A stretch of 14,617 bases of DNA, taken from the NCBI GenBank assembly GCA_002388665.1, contig DGMY01000048.1:1-14617 (forward strand). Reading direction: 5' to 3'. The translations under genes were made by a program, and so were the position numbers. Below are positions 13,397 to 14,617 of this stretch, piece by piece. The first letter of the stretch is position 1. The number at the start of each line of letters is the position of its first letter. The notes under the pieces were generated by a model that worked only from the letters and a program-made list of their open reading frames with translations, had not been told where the DNA came from and made no database searches. Source of the stretch: Opitutia bacterium UBA4506 (GTDB taxonomy: Bacteria; Verrucomicrobiota; Verrucomicrobiia; Opitutales; Puniceicoccaceae).

Positions 13397-14493
13397 TGGA
13401 TAGCCGAGAGAAATACGCAGGTATCCTTTGGGGTACTGCTGTCGGAGACTCTTTGGGGTTGCCGGCCGAGGGCATGTCCCGAAAGAAGATAGAGCAACGC
13501 GGGTGGTATAATAATTGGAAACATCGGCTCGTACTGGGTCGAGGTATGCTTAGTGATGACACCGAGCATACTCTCATGGTGGTAGAATGTCTGACTGCAC
13601 ACCCGAGTGACGTGCACGAATTTCAACGGGCATTGGCGAACAAATTGCGCTGGTGGCTACTCGCATTTCCTGCTGGTGTAGGATTTGCAACCGCACGGGC
13701 TCTGTTGAAACTTTGGATTGGCTTTCCTTCTTCGAGATCCGGCGTATTTTCTGCGGGGAATGGACCCGCCATGCGAAGCGCCATTATCGGTGCCTATCTA
13801 TCAGAGTCGCCCGATAATATAGAGTCCTATGTTCGCGCGTCTACCGAACTCACACATACCGATCCGAAAGCTTTAGTTGGCGCACTAGCGGTTGCCTACA
13901 TTGCCGCCACTCCAGACAATATTTCTAGTTGCTGGCGGGCGCTGGAAGGACTGATTCGGATTGAGCCTACGGATTGGCCTCGTATTTTGGATACATTGAA
14001 GATAGCCGTGGCGGAAAACTGGTCGATGGATGACTACCTGGTAGAACTTCGACTCGGTAATGGTGTCACGGGGTATGTCTATCACACGGTTCCCGTCGTC
14101 CTTTTTGCGTGGTTTAAATGGCATGATTCCGCGAATATGTATTCAGTTTCTTTGACTGAGGTATTAAATAGCGGTGGCGATACCGACACGACGGGCGCAA
14201 TTATCGGGGCTCTCTCGGGTGCGAGAGTCGGTTCGATCAATATTCCCCGCGAGTGGAGGTCTAATATTGCAGATTGGCCCCGAGGTGCTTCTCTTATCGA
14301 CGGTCATGTGTCCGCTCTCATCAAGAATGAGGCCGCGACCTCTCCGCGCTGGATATTTTGTTTGGTAAGAAATCTGGGTTTTCTTGTGATCATTCTATCT
14401 CACGGATTTCTGAGACTGTTTCATTGGAGTAGACATAGAGTATTAGATCCAAGGTCGATGTCGGATACCTATCGGAATTCTAGAAATCGTTGA
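13396..14493 (+). CDS. ADP-ribosylglycohydrolase (DraG family), second divergent copy with hydrophobic tail
   Basis: This 365-residue protein is a distant paralogue of the preceding gene. It keeps GTAVGDSLGLPAEG (13-26), LSDDTEHTL (52-60), NGPAMR (122-127), THTDPKA (153-159) and SGGDTDTTGAIIGALSGA (259-276) with Asp262 and Asp264, so the metal site is present. The region between differs strongly from the first copy, including an inserted WWLLAFPAGVGFATA. After the normal family end (about 310) there is a ~55-residue extension with a hydrophobic stretch (about 319-343, IFCLVRNLGFLVIILSHGFL) flanked by Arg, a plausible membrane-binding helix or tail anchor. DDTEHT rather than DDTxMA/L suggests a different substrate from the first copy. 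The start overlaps the upstream stop by 1 nt. The direct-repeat element begins 4 nt after the stop codon. Confidence 0.9.
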   Translation: MDSREKYAGILWGTAVGDSLGLPAEGMSRKKIEQRGWYNNWKHRLVLGRGMLSDDTEHTLMVVECLTAHPSDVHEFQRALANKLRWWLLAFPAGVGFATARALLKLWIGFPSSRSGVFSAGNGPAMRSAIIGAYLSESPDNIESYVRASTELTHTDPKALVGALAVAYIAATPDNISSCWRALEGLIRIEPTDWPRILDTLKIAVAENWSMDDYLVELRLGNGVTGYVYHTVPVVLFAWFKWHDSANMYSVSLTEVLNSGGDTDTTGAIIGALSGARVGSINIPREWRSNIADWPRGASLIDGHVSALIKNEAATSPRWIFCLVRNLGFLVIILSHGFLRLFHWSRHRVLDPRSMSDTYRNSRNR

Positions 14494-14497
14494 CGAA

Positions 14498-14617
14498 GGA
14501 TGCGGGACCGTCTCCTAGGGGTCCTTGACTAGTTGTGTGGCGAACATCGTGCCTAAAAAAAATAAACGGGTAGGAAAACCCGTTCTCCTTTACGCTTGGT
14601 GTGGGTGAAAAGGAGAA
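14498..14617. repeat. Right copy of the direct repeat and hairpin unit, cut by the window end
   Basis: The first 55 nt equal 9081-9135. After a 1-nt insertion and a few substitutions, the hairpin unit begins (AACGGGT at 14565-14571, ACCCGTT at 14578-14584). The right half of stem B reaches the last base of the window. More tandem units may follow outside. As the only structured sequence after the last operon gene, it may also stop or stabilise the transcript. Confidence 0.92.

Overview
Bacterial DNA of intermediate G+C. Both ends of the window carry repeats rather than a phage or plasmid backbone. There is no rRNA, tRNA, integrase, transposase or CRISPR array. Species-level assignment is not possible. 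The inverted CTCCGTG/CACGGAGG motifs near the left end and the many short palindromic intergenic repeats recall Verrucomicrobiota or other PVC genomes, but that is a weak impression from memory. Many genes lack a clear Shine-Dalgarno sequence.

Minus-strand block (8468 down to 262): ten co-directional, tightly packed genes. In transcription order they are a DUF4178-type membrane-anchored protein, a duplicated DUF350 (YjfL-like) membrane protein, a two-TM protein with an exported domain, a small secreted Gly/Tyr-rich protein, a membrane-embedded spermidine-synthase-like protein, an RCK potassium channel, a DUF2170 (YjfI-like) protein, a PspA/IM30 protein (YjfJ-like), S-adenosylmethionine decarboxylase (SpeD) and, after a 101-nt gap, a CbxX/SpoVK-type AAA+ ATPase with a TerB-like N-terminal region. 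Gaps between the first nine are 9-33 nt. This is a variant of the yjf-type PspA/polyamine/K+ channel neighbourhood. It carries both halves of aminopropyl transfer chemistry (SpeD and a SpeE-like enzyme) but no ATP-grasp glutathionylspermidine-synthase-like gene inside the window. The likely theme is envelope stress and membrane maintenance coupled to polyamines and K+ flux.

Intergenic region (8469-9772): about 1.3 kb without an intact gene. It holds a probable gene remnant, a 46-nt imperfect tandem repeat, a 55-nt direct-repeat element and three copies of a 104-nt unit able to fold into three consecutive hairpins.

Plus-strand block (9773-14493): five genes with gaps of 18, 27 and 12 nt and a final 1-nt overlap. 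They encode a soluble SPFH/Band-7 coiled-coil protein, an atypical NAD-kinase-fold protein (GQDG in place of GGDG), an NrtR-like Nudix/winged-helix protein with a degraded Nudix box, and two divergent ADP-ribosylglycohydrolases. This is a compact NAD/ADP-ribose module with a membrane-scaffold-type partner. Its sensor and erasers are present but no ADP-ribosyltransferase is visible. The same 55-nt element plus hairpin unit that precedes the operon recurs 4 nt after its last stop codon, so the five genes sit between near-identical direct repeats like a cassette. This operon and its bracketing repeats are the most promising candidate for a poorly described system here.
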